From positions 1 to 17,013 of the forward strand of contig CALBST010000286.1 in assembly GCA_937967425.1 (NCBI GenBank): a DNA stretch of 17,013 bases, in the 5' to 3' direction. Within the stretch, counting starts at the first letter, position 1, and each line of letters starts with the position of its first letter. Origin of the DNA: an uncultured Caulobacteraceae bacterium. GTDB lineage: Bacteria; Pseudomonadota; Alphaproteobacteria; Caulobacterales; TH1-2. A program made the position numbers and the translations under genes. Below the pieces are notes generated by a model. It worked only from the letters and a program-made list of their open reading frames with translations, did no database searches and was not told the DNA's origin. Of the stretch, positions 1 to 7,617 are shown piece by piece.

Positions 1-4
1 CCCC

Positions 5-1357
5 CTACTCCGCCGCCGGGCGCAATTCTTCGGGTAGGGGCTCTAGCGGCGCAAAGCGCGCCGCGTCTTCCACGAGAAGCTCAGCGCGCAGCGTGAGATT
101 GCCGTCGTCGTCGGTTGTTTCCTCAACGATCTTGCCCGCAGCCGCGATCTGCGCGCGCACGCGGCCAGCATCGTCCGGCGGCAAGGTGAGGGTGATGACG
201 CGCGTCGCGGAGAAGGCGGCGCGATCGATCGCGGCGAGCAGGGCGTCCACGCCCTCCCCCGTCTCCGCCGACAGCGCAACAGGGGGCAGGGCGCCCTGCC
301 CCTGCCCAGCTGCCTCGGCGCGTCGGAGGCGGCCGATTCGGGTGGCGTCGTCGAGCAGATCAATTTTGTTCCAGGCTTCTAGAACGGGTGGTGATTTTCC
401 GCCGGCGTCTTTCGCAAGCTGTGCAAGCACACTGAGCACATCTGCCTTTTGATCTTCGCTCTGCGGATGGGCGATGTCGCGGACGTGCACGAGCAAATCC
501 GCTTCCGTCACCGCTTCAAGCGTCGCGCGGAAGCTTTCCACCAATTCGTGCGGCAAGTCAGAGATGAAGCCGACGGTATCGCTCATGATCACGGCGCGGC
601 CGCTCGGCAACTGCACTTTGCGCGCCGTTGGATCAAGCGTGGCAAACAGCATGTCCTTCGCCAGTACGCCGGCCTGCGTCAGCCGGTTAAACAGCGTGGA
701 TTTGCCGGCATTCGTGTAGCCGACGAGCACGACAGCCGGCAAACCGGCGCGGGACCGCGCTCGCCGCTGCAGCCCGCGCGTGCGGCGAACGTCCTCAAGC
801 TCGCGCTTCAGCTTGATGATGCGTTCAGCGATGATGCGGCGATCGAGTTCGATCTGCGTTTCACCGGGGCCACCGGTTTTGCCGAGGCCGCCGCGCTGAC
901 GTTCCAAGTGCGTCCACGTTCGCACCAGCCGCGAGCGTTCGTAGCCCTGCCGCGCGAGCTCGACCTGCAATTTGCCTTCCTTGGTGCGCGCACGAAGGCC
1001 GAAGATTTCGAGGATCAATCCGGTCCGGTCGATGACCTTGGAGCCGATATCGGTTTCCAAATTGCGCTGCTGCACAGGCGATAGCGCCGCATCGATGACG
1101 ATCACGCCGGCGCCAACAGCTTCTGACTGATCCTTCAAGCGTTCCACGCGGCCCGCACCGAAATAGGTGCGCGGACTGATCTGGCGAAGCGGCGCCGCTT
1201 CGGCGCTCGCGACATGCAAGCCCAGCGCCTGCGCCAGGCCGACGGCCTCCAACAGCCGCGCCTCGCCATCGCGCACGCCTTCCTCCGCGCTCGCGAGTGG
1301 GCGCAGCACGATAGCCTTGTTCAGATCCTTGAGCGGCGTATCAGCCGTCGGCTTCAT
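5..1357 (-). CDS. hflX: GTPase HflX
   Basis: HflX is a ribosome-binding GTPase that splits stalled or stressed ribosomes in bacteria where it has been studied. The 450-residue protein has the N-terminal HflX domain (about 12-200) with the family signature [13 protein letters not shown] at 162-174, then the G domain: P-loop GYTNAGKS (213-220), DTVGF (260-264), NKID (330-333) and SAETGEG (363-369). All GTP-binding motifs are intact and the length is typical. I start at 1357 because an AAGG sequence lies six bases upstream. The open frame continues 40 residues further, but that part is low-complexity and is only the other frame of hfq. The start therefore lies inside hfq, whose stop is at 1341, a 17-nt overlap that suggests translational coupling. 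hfq-hflX adjacency is widespread in Proteobacteria. The gene ends five bases from the window edge and is complete. Confidence 0.96.
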   Translation of the reverse strand: MKPTADTPLKDLNKAIVLRPLASAEEGVRDGEARLLEAVGLAQALGLHVASAEAAPLRQISPRTYFGAGRVERLKDQSEAVGAGVIVIDAALSPVQQRNLETDIGSKVIDRTGLILEIFGLRARTKEGKLQVELARQGYERSRLVRTWTHLERQRGGLGKTGGPGETQIELDRRIIAERIIKLKRELEDVRRTRGLQRRARSRAGLPAVVLVGYTNAGKSTLFNRLTQAGVLAKDMLFATLDPTARKVQLPSGRAVIMSDTVGFISDLPHELVESFRATLEAVTEADLLVHVRDIAHPQSEDQKADVLSVLAQLAKDAGGKSPPVLEAWNKIDLLDDATRIGRLRRAEAAGQGQGALPPVALSAETGEGVDALLAAIDRAAFSATRVITLTLPPDDAGRVRAQIAAAGKIVEETTDDDGNLTLRAELLVEDAARFAPLEPLPEELRPAAE

Positions 1358-1592
1358 CAGTAGCCTTTTCGCTCTCGAACAGCTGGACGGGTGCGCCCGG
1401 CATGATCGTCGAGATCGCGTGTTTGTAGACCAGCTGCACCTGGCCGTCGCGGCGCAGCAGCACACAGAAGTTGTCAAACCAAGTGACGACGCCCTGGAGT
1501 TTGACGCCGTTGACGAGAAAAATTGTGAGCGGCGTCTTGGCTTTGCGGACGGCGTTGAGGAACGTGTCCTGGAGGTTTTGTTTCTTATCCAT
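1341..1592 (-). CDS. hfq: RNA chaperone Hfq
   Basis: Hfq is the hexameric Sm-like RNA chaperone that pairs small RNAs with mRNAs. The 83-residue protein carries the Sm1 region (about 26-47) and the Sm2 signature YKHA (56-59). With the start at 1592, Q8 and F42 fall exactly at the positions of the proximal-face RNA-binding residues Q8 and F42 of E. coli Hfq, and K57-H58 match its K56-H57 after a one-residue longer loop. A run of five G lies eight bases upstream of this ATG, a fair ribosome binding site. Another in-frame ATG at 1607 would add five residues (MGANT) and has no visible binding site, so I prefer 1592. The C-terminal tail is short and acidic, as in other alphaproteobacterial Hfq. 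It follows dat after 115 nt that contain a promoter candidate, and it overlaps hflX downstream. Confidence 0.96.
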   Translation of the reverse strand: MDKKQNLQDTFLNAVRKAKTPLTIFLVNGVKLQGVVTWFDNFCVLLRRDGQVQLVYKHAISTIMPGAPVQLFESEKATDEADG

Positions 1593-1656
1593 GGTGTTAG
1601 CCCCCATGTTGGTTCAAGTTTTATAGCGCCCCGTCGAACGCGTGGCTGCGATATCA

Positions 1657-1685
1657 GCTATAGGGTGCGCCGCACCATTCGCCAA
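1657..1685 (-). promoter_or_regulatory. candidate hfq promoter
   Basis: On the minus strand a -35-like TTGGCG (1685-1680) is followed after exactly 17 bases by a -10-like TATAGC (1662-1657). Each hexamer matches the sigma-70 consensus at four of six positions. Transcription would begin near 1650, giving a leader of about 58 nt to the hfq ATG at 1592. The spacer contains the 13-base palindrome GGTGCGCCGCACC (1664-1676), which could be an operator. This is a pattern match only. Confidence 0.35.
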
Positions 1686-1707
1686 CCAAAACGGACCCGG
1701 AAACTGC

Positions 1708-2553
1708 TCAGGCGCCCAAATAAGCGGCGCGCAAAGCTTCTGTGACGGGGCCTGGTTTGCCGTCGCCGATGCGTACGCCATCGATCTCGACCACGGCCGT
1801 CGCGGCGTTAGAGGCGGCGGTGATGAAGGCTTCGCGCGCAGTCTTTGCTTCTTCGATCGTGAAGGGGCGCTCCTCGACCTGCATCTGGCGTTCCTGCGCG
1901 AGCCTCAGCACCGCGCCGCGCGTAACGCCATGCAGAATGTCGAACGAGAGTTCACGTGTGCGTAACACGCCGTTTGCGTCGACGATCCATGCATTTGAAG
2001 ATGTGCCTTCCGTGACGTAGCCGTCCTCGTCCACGAACCACGCTTCGAATGCCCCCTTCTCCTTCGCCGCTTGCCGGGCAAGAACATTTGGGAGCAGGTT
2101 GACCGACTTGATGTCGCGGCGCTGCCAGCGCGTCTCAGGTGCGCTGATAACCGTGATGCCGGCCGCCGCGCGCTTTGCGATGGCGGCGCGGTCCAGGTTC
2201 TTCGCGGTGACAATCAAAGTCGGTTTCGTGCCAGTCGGCGGAAACACATGATCGCGGTTTGCAGCGCCGCGGCTCACCTGCACGTAAACGATGCCATCGG
2301 TCACACGATTGCGCCGGATCGTCTCGCGCATCACGGCCATTAACGCCGCTTCGTTCATCGGCGGTGCGATGCGCAGTTCCGCCAGCGAGCGCTGGAGGCG
2401 CGCCATGTGCGCATCCACATCGAACAAGCGACCGCCGCGGATGGCCCAGACTTCATAGATCGAATCCGCGAACTGGAGTCCACGGTCCATGATAGAGACG
2501 CTCGCGCTACGCAAAGGCAGGTAGGCGCCGTTTACATAGGCGACGCGGCTCAT
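1708..2553 (-). CDS. dat: D-amino-acid aminotransferase (PLP fold type IV)
   Basis: A class IV pyridoxal-phosphate aminotransferase that probably interconverts D-alanine and other D-amino acids with their 2-oxo acids, supplying D-Ala or D-Glu for peptidoglycan. The 281 residues match the family length. The N-terminal DRGLQFAD (23-30) is the style of D-alanine aminotransferases; K149 in RDIKSVNLLPN is the predicted Schiff-base lysine, and E182 in YVTEGTSSN is the cofactor-binding glutamate. Branched-chain aminotransferase or aminodeoxychorismate lyase are sister activities; the motifs favour the D-amino-acid enzyme, but substrate cannot be fixed from sequence. The ATG overlaps the ntrX stop as ATGA (2550-2553), and there is no good separate binding site, so translation probably depends on ntrX. 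A dat gene between ntrX and hfq is also seen in Rhizobiales, so this position is conserved rather than an insertion. Confidence 0.9.
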   Translation of the reverse strand: MSRVAYVNGAYLPLRSASVSIMDRGLQFADSIYEVWAIRGGRLFDVDAHMARLQRSLAELRIAPPMNEAALMAVMRETIRRNRVTDGIVYVQVSRGAANRDHVFPPTGTKPTLIVTAKNLDRAAIAKRAAAGITVISAPETRWQRRDIKSVNLLPNVLARQAAKEKGAFEAWFVDEDGYVTEGTSSNAWIVDANGVLRTRELSFDILHGVTRGAVLRLAQERQMQVEERPFTIEEAKTAREAFITAASNAATAVVEIDGVRIGDGKPGPVTEALRAAYLGA

Positions 2554-3944
2554 TCAGGATCGGCGCCGTTGCGGCCTGGCGGATCAACGCCCAGCGACTT
2601 CAGCTTCCGGTGCAGCGCCGAACGCTCCATGCCGATAAACGCCGCCGTGCGCGAAATGTTGCCGCCGAAGCGTGTGATCTGGACATTGAGATACTCGCGC
2701 TCAAACCGCTCCCGTGCATCGCGCAGCGGCAGGCCGATAACCTGCTGCAGGCCATCATGCTTCGAGAAGCCGGCTTGCGGCCACGCTTCAGGCGGCAGCG
2801 AATCCACCGTGACCGGCGTTGACGGATCGCCGCCCGCGAGGATCAGGATGCGTTCGATGACGTTGCGCAGCTGGCGCACATTGCCCGGCCAATCCGCCGC
2901 CTGCAGCGTCGCCAATGCATCCTCACCGATGGCCCGCGCCGGCACGCCCGACATGCCAGCGAGGCGGCCAACGAAATAGCCGGCGAGTTCGGGAATATCC
3001 TCGCGGCGTTCCGCCAAGCTAGGCGCCCGCAGCGGCACGACATTCAGCCGGTGATAGAGGTCCTCGCGGAAACGGCCTTCGCTAATATCAACGGTTAGAT
3101 CGCGCGAAGTTGAAGACACGACGCGCACGTTCACCTGTACGTCATTGGCGCCATTCAGGCGCTTGAAGCGCTGATCGACGAGCACGCGCAAAATCTTCGA
3201 TTGCGTCTCGGGCGGCATGTCGCCGACCTCGTCGAGGAAGAGCGTGCCCATGTGCGCTTGTTCGAAGACGCCGATCTTCTTCGGGCGCCCATCAGGGCCT
3301 TCTTCGCCGAAAATTTCGGTTTCCATGCGTTCCGGGGCAATCGACGCAGCATTGATCGCGACGAAGGCCCCGCCCGCGCGTGGGCTACGCTCGTGCAATA
3401 GCCGCGCGACCAGTTCCTTGCCGGCGCCGGCGGGGCCGGTGATCAGCACGCGCGAGTTGGTTTGCGCTACGCGATCGATCGAAGCGCGCAACGCCGTCAT
3501 CACCGCTGACGAGCCAATAAGATTGTCACTCGCCGCCGACTTGGCCTTGAGTTCAGAGTTCTCACGCTTCAGCCGCGCCGTTTCGAGCGCGCGCGAGACG
3601 ACGTGCAGCAAGCGGTCCGCCGTGAACGGCTTCTCGACGAAATCGTAGGCGCCTTTGCGGATCGCGGCGACCGCGGTTTCAATCGTGCCGTGGCCGGAAA
3701 TCACGACGACGGGCGTATCCGGGTCCATCTCCTTGAAGATCGCCAGAAGATCCAGCCCGTCCATACGGCTGCCTTGCAGCCAGATGTCGAGCACGATCAG
3801 CGACGGTTTGCGCTTGCCGAACGCGTTCAGCGCCTCGTCGCTGTCGCGCGCGGTGCGCACTTGATGGCCATCATCTTCGAGGATGCCCGATACAAGGTCG
3901 CGAATATCGGCTTCATCGTCGACGACGAGAATATCTTGCGTCAT
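2550..3944 (-). CDS. ntrX: nitrogen response regulator NtrX
   Basis: Response regulator partner of the membrane kinase NtrY, acting on nitrogen, redox and envelope-related genes in alphaproteobacteria. The 464 residues hold a receiver domain (1-120; phospho-acceptor D53, K105 of the EKPF motif), an AAA+ domain (about 141-375) and a Fis-type helix-turn-helix (about 405-452). Walker A is GPAGAGKE (170-177) and Walker B is LFLDEVGDMP (235-244). The GAFTGA loop expected after FGxE near 212 is absent: the stretch reads FGEEGPDGRPKKIGVFEQA. Without that loop the protein should not remodel sigma-54 polymerase in the usual way; NtrX proteins without it are known in the class. An AGGAG sequence seven bases upstream supports the start, which overlaps the ntrY stop as ATGA (3941-3944). 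Its own stop overlaps the dat start in the same way. Confidence 0.95.
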   Translation of the reverse strand: MTQDILVVDDEADIRDLVSGILEDDGHQVRTARDSDEALNAFGKRKPSLIVLDIWLQGSRMDGLDLLAIFKEMDPDTPVVVISGHGTIETAVAAIRKGAYDFVEKPFTADRLLHVVSRALETARLKRENSELKAKSAASDNLIGSSAVMTALRASIDRVAQTNSRVLITGPAGAGKELVARLLHERSPRAGGAFVAINAASIAPERMETEIFGEEGPDGRPKKIGVFEQAHMGTLFLDEVGDMPPETQSKILRVLVDQRFKRLNGANDVQVNVRVVSSTSRDLTVDISEGRFREDLYHRLNVVPLRAPSLAERREDIPELAGYFVGRLAGMSGVPARAIGEDALATLQAADWPGNVRQLRNVIERILILAGGDPSTPVTVDSLPPEAWPQAGFSKHDGLQQVIGLPLRDARERFEREYLNVQITRFGGNISRTAAFIGMERSALHRKLKSLGVDPPGRNGADPE

Positions 3945-6211
3945 TGGGAGGCTCCTGCGCCGGGTTCTGCGGCAGTGTCGATCGCGTCTTCGCCGCGTTT
4001 GGGGAGAACGAAACGAACGACTGCGCCAGGCCCCCCGCCTGGTGCGTCGTCCAACTCAATCAGCCCCCCGTGATCTTCGATAATGCGCGCAACGATAGCG
4101 AGGCCAAGGCCCGCACCTTTCGTACGTGTTGTGACGTATGGTTCGATCAAGCGGTGGCGATCTTTTTCCGGGAAGCCCAACCCGTTGTCGATCACCTCGA
4201 ACTCTACGCCAAACTCCAAATCGCGCAGCTTCAGTGTAACGAAGCCGTCTTTCGGTTCGCCGTCGCGCTCGCGCCGCGCTTGCACGCTCTCACTTGCGTT
4301 CTTGATTAGATTGAGCAGCGCTTGACCGATCAGCCGTTCGTCGCTGACCAGCGCGATCGGCTGATCCGCGCCCTCAACGTCGATGCGCACATCCGGAAAC
4401 ACGAGGCGCTGCGCAAATACGGTCGAACGCGCCACATCGCTGATATCGGCGAACGCCATGCGCGGCGTTGGCATGCGCGCGAAGGATGAGAACTCGTCCA
4501 CCATTCGGCCAATATCGGCGACCTGACGCAGAATCGTGTCGGTGCACTTCGCGAAAGTATCGGGATCGGATGTGATCTCGCCGGTGTACTTCTTGCGCAG
4601 ACGCTCCGCTGAAAGCTGAATTGGGGTCAGCGGGTTCTTGATTTCGTGCGCGATGCGACGCGCTACATCCTTCCATGCTTCCTGACGCTGCGCCGAGATC
4701 AGCTTGGTCATGTCGTCGAAGGTAAGCACGAGGCCGCCGTCGGCTTCGGGGCTCATGCGCACGCTCAGGTTCACCGAGCCGCCCTCGCGCATTAGGTCAA
4801 CCCGCTGCGCCGCGGCGGCGGCGTGCGGCGGCTGGTTCAAGAGTTCGGTGAACTCAGGCGCCACATCGATCAGCCGGCGGCCGATGATGTCGGCGCCTTC
4901 AAGACCAAGTAATTGTATGGCGGAGCGATTGGCGGCGCTCACGCGGCCGTTCTGGTCGAGGCCCATGACGCCCGCACTGACGCCCGCGAGCACCGCCTCG
5001 ATGAACGAACGCCGGTTCTCGGCGTCTTCTTGCGCCGTGACAAGATCGCGCCGCTGCGCCTCCAGTTGCGCCGTCATCTTATTGAAGGCGGAAGCAAGCG
5101 CATCGACCTCGTCGCGCTCTTCGCCAACAGCGACGCGCGCCTTCAGATCACCAGACGCGACGCGGCGGGCGGCGCCGACAAGGCGCCCAATCGGCTCGGC
5201 GACACGCGAGGCGCTGCTTAAACCAACCCAACCGGCGCCCAGGAGAAGCAGCACCGCGGTTGAGAGGTAGGCCATGCCGAATAGGCCCCGCAGCGAGTTT
5301 TGCTGCAGGCGGGCCGAACGATACTCGTTCACGGATTCATCGAACTGGCGCAGCTGCGCCACGAGCCCTGGCTCGATGTTCTTCGAAACCAATACATAGG
5401 CGTTGTTGTAAGCCGAAAGGCGATACAGCGCCCGTAACCGGTCATTCTCCTGATCGAAGCGGACGGAAACTTGGCCCAAATTCGCCGTCGAGAACGCCTC
5501 CACCGATGGCGCGCGATACGGCACAGCGTCGTCCACCAACGAACCGCCTGCGAGAACGCTGCCCGAGCCATCAATGACATAAACTGAAGACAGTTCACGC
5601 CGCTCGCCCTGGAGCTGCAAGAACGTCGCGTAGCGCGCGGGATCGCTCGTCAAACCGGCGCGCGCATTATTCAAGTCCTCGGCCATTGCCTGCACTTCAC
5701 CGGCGAGACCGCCTGACGCGAGATCTACGTACGCGCGCCCGACGGCGGCGGCGTTCTCAATCGTGTTCTCAACACGCGCGCTAAACCAGCGCTCGACGCC
5801 CTGCGTGAAGGTGAAACCGAGGAAGGCGGCGACGATGAGCGCGGGCGCAAGCGCGGCCAAGCTGAACAGCGTGACGAAGCGCAAGTGCAAACGCGCGCCG
5901 GTCGCTGCGGCGCGCCACGCGCGTGCGACGCGTAAGATGCGGTGAACGAGAATACCGGCGAGGCCGGTAGAGATTAGAAGGCTCGCGACAAGCAAGGCGC
6001 CGATCAGGCTGTTGCGGTCCTGAGCGAGGCCATCTCCCATCAGCAAGGTGATGGTCGCGACAGCGGTCAGAGCCGCCGCTAAGCCGAGCCCGACCAAGAA
6101 GGTCAGCGCGCTACGGCTCTGGGGCTGATCGCTGAGGACGGCCGCGTCGGCCGGCTCATTCGCTGTGACTTCTACCATGGCCGGGGGCACCATGTTGCGG
6201 AATAGCAACAT
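3941..6211 (-). CDS. ntrY: membrane sensor histidine kinase NtrY
   Basis: Inner-membrane histidine kinase that phosphorylates NtrX. Of 756 residues, membrane segments fall at about 35-58, 69-91, 112-134 and 310-332, enclosing a periplasmic sensing region (135-308). HAMP (333-385), a PAS domain (about 400-505), the dimerisation domain with phosphorylated H522 in AHEIKNPLTP, and the ATPase domain follow, with N-box N634/N638, DNGLGF (675-680) and GAGLGL (699-704). All catalytic boxes are intact, so it should be active. The start is uncertain: ATG codons lie at 6211, 6193 and 6178 and none has a clear ribosome binding site. The first two lie inside an 11-base inverted repeat (6188-6215), so 6178 (MVEVTANEP) is a serious alternative that would leave the repeat in the leader. 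The gene follows ntrC after 26 nt (or 59 nt with the later start). Confidence 0.94.
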   Translation of the reverse strand: MLLFRNMVPPAMVEVTANEPADAAVLSDQPQSRSALTFLVGLGLAAALTAVATITLLMGDGLAQDRNSLIGALLVASLLISTGLAGILVHRILRVARAWRAAATGARLHLRFVTLFSLAALAPALIVAAFLGFTFTQGVERWFSARVENTIENAAAVGRAYVDLASGGLAGEVQAMAEDLNNARAGLTSDPARYATFLQLQGERRELSSVYVIDGSGSVLAGGSLVDDAVPYRAPSVEAFSTANLGQVSVRFDQENDRLRALYRLSAYNNAYVLVSKNIEPGLVAQLRQFDESVNEYRSARLQQNSLRGLFGMAYLSTAVLLLLGAGWVGLSSASRVAEPIGRLVGAARRVASGDLKARVAVGEERDEVDALASAFNKMTAQLEAQRRDLVTAQEDAENRRSFIEAVLAGVSAGVMGLDQNGRVSAANRSAIQLLGLEGADIIGRRLIDVAPEFTELLNQPPHAAAAAQRVDLMREGGSVNLSVRMSPEADGGLVLTFDDMTKLISAQRQEAWKDVARRIAHEIKNPLTPIQLSAERLRKKYTGEITSDPDTFAKCTDTILRQVADIGRMVDEFSSFARMPTPRMAFADISDVARSTVFAQRLVFPDVRIDVEGADQPIALVSDERLIGQALLNLIKNASESVQARRERDGEPKDGFVTLKLRDLEFGVEFEVIDNGLGFPEKDRHRLIEPYVTTRTKGAGLGLAIVARIIEDHGGLIELDDAPGGGPGAVVRFVLPKRGEDAIDTAAEPGAGASQ

Positions 6212-6215
6212 GGTG
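6188..6215. repeat. 11-bp perfect inverted repeat between ntrC and ntrY
   Basis: CACCATGTTGC (6188-6198) and GCAACATGGTG (6205-6215) are perfect complements around the six-base loop GGAATA. The repeat covers two of three possible ntrY start codons and lies 22 bases after the ntrC stop. It could form an RNA hairpin that limits ntrY translation or transcription from ntrBC, or it could be an operator. Its outer CACCA/TGGTG ends resemble NtrC half-sites of enterics, but their 18-base separation does not fit the enteric spacing. No T-run follows, so a classical intrinsic terminator is unlikely. Confidence 0.55.
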
Positions 6216-6237
6216 TTGAACCAATATCACGGTCAGG

Positions 6238-7617
6238 TCAATCGTTTCGGCCAGCTGAGAGGCCAAGGGCCTGGATTTTCTTCCGGAGGGTATTCCGGTT
6301 GATGCCCAGGATCGCGGCGGCCTTGATCTGATTGCCGCGGGTCGCCTGCAAGGCCTGGGTAATGAGCGGACGCTCCACCTCCGCCAGAAGCCGATCATAG
6401 AGCCCCGAGGCCGGGAGGCCAGGACTTGCAGCAGCAAACTCCCCCTCCACCCGCCGCGCCACGGCTGTCTCGAAGCCATCCGCGGCTTCTTCGGCCAGCA
6501 CATTGTTGTCGGCGTGGCCCAGCTCACGGCTGATTTCGCGCGCCGTGATAACGCTCGCTGGGCTGAGCGCGGTGGCGCGGCGCAACAAGTTTTCGAGTTC
6601 TCGCAGATTGCCGGGAAAGCTGTGCGCCTTGAGACGCTCGATCGCGGCGTTGTCGATCGACTTGTCGGGCAAGCCTTCGCGTTTTGCACGCACGAGGAAA
6701 GCCCGCGCCAGATCGGCGATATCTTCAAGGCGTTCACGAAGCGGCGGCATCCGGATGACGACGACGTTCAAACGATAGAACAAGTCTTGCCGGAACGCGC
6801 CTTGCCGCGTCAGCGTCGCGAGGCTGCGTTGCGAGGAAACAATCAGCCGCGCGTCCGGCCGGTCTCCGGGCTCTTCAGCATGGAGCAAACCGGCGAGTCG
6901 TGTCTGTGAGTCCGCCGGCAGCTCATCGATGTCCTCGAGAAACAGCGTACCGCCCTGCGCCTGCGCGAATTTTCCCTGCGGCCCGAACAATTCGCGCTCG
7001 AGCTGCTGCGATTGCGCGCCAGCCAGGCTCATGGCGATAAACGGACCCGAGGCGCGGCGGCCATGATCATGAATGGCGCGCGCGACACGCTCCTTGCCAG
7101 TGCCGCTTTCGCCTTCAATCAAGACCGTGAGATCGGTGCCGGCGACGCGCGCCATAACGCGATACACGTCTTGCATTGGCGCGGAGCGGCCAATCAACGG
7201 CAAGCGCTCTTCCTTCTCGGCCTTTGAAGCTTGCGCGCGTGTCTTGGCATCCGGCCCGCCGGCCAACGCACGCTTCACCGCCGTCATCAGATCATCAAGA
7301 TCGAACGGCTTTGGCATATAATCGAACGCGCCCGCGCCGGCAGCGCTCAGCGCCGTGCTGACCGTGCTCTGCGCGCTCATCACGATGACGGGCAAATGCG
7401 GGCGGGCCATGCGCATGGCCGGCAGCGCATCGAACACGCATTCGTCGCCCATATAGACGTCGCTCAGGACCAAATCGCCTTCGCCGTCGCGCACCCATTT
7501 GGAAAGCGTCGCGACATTGCCGGTCGCCCGCACGTCGTATCCCTCCTTGCCAAGCGCCTGAGAGAGAACCAGGCGCAGGGAGTTGTCGTCTTCAGCAAGG
7601 AGAATGCGTGCGCTCAT
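6238..7617 (-). CDS. ntrC: nitrogen regulation response regulator NtrC
   Basis: DNA-binding regulator of nitrogen assimilation, phosphorylated by NtrB. The 459-residue protein has a receiver domain (1-118; D53 phospho-acceptor, K103 in MPKPF), an AAA+ domain (about 138-370) and a Fis-type DNA-binding domain (about 415-455, GNQIKAAAILGINRNTLRKK). Walker A is the canonical GESGTGKE (169-176). Three features are odd. The GAFTGA loop is missing: after ELFG (209-212) only PQGKFAQA precedes Walker B. Walker B reads GGTLFLED (222-229), with the usual Asp-Glu order reversed. The stretch before sensor I (242-260) is shorter than in enteric NtrC. Such a protein probably works with the housekeeping sigma factor or as a repressor, as reported for Rhodobacter capsulatus NtrC, which also lacks GAFTGA. 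The start overlaps the ntrB stop as ATGA (7614-7617). Confidence 0.95.
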   Translation of the reverse strand: MSARILLAEDDNSLRLVLSQALGKEGYDVRATGNVATLSKWVRDGEGDLVLSDVYMGDECVFDALPAMRMARPHLPVIVMSAQSTVSTALSAAGAGAFDYMPKPFDLDDLMTAVKRALAGGPDAKTRAQASKAEKEERLPLIGRSAPMQDVYRVMARVAGTDLTVLIEGESGTGKERVARAIHDHGRRASGPFIAMSLAGAQSQQLERELFGPQGKFAQAQGGTLFLEDIDELPADSQTRLAGLLHAEEPGDRPDARLIVSSQRSLATLTRQGAFRQDLFYRLNVVVIRMPPLRERLEDIADLARAFLVRAKREGLPDKSIDNAAIERLKAHSFPGNLRELENLLRRATALSPASVITAREISRELGHADNNVLAEEAADGFETAVARRVEGEFAAASPGLPASGLYDRLLAEVERPLITQALQATRGNQIKAAAILGINRNTLRKKIQALGLSAGRND

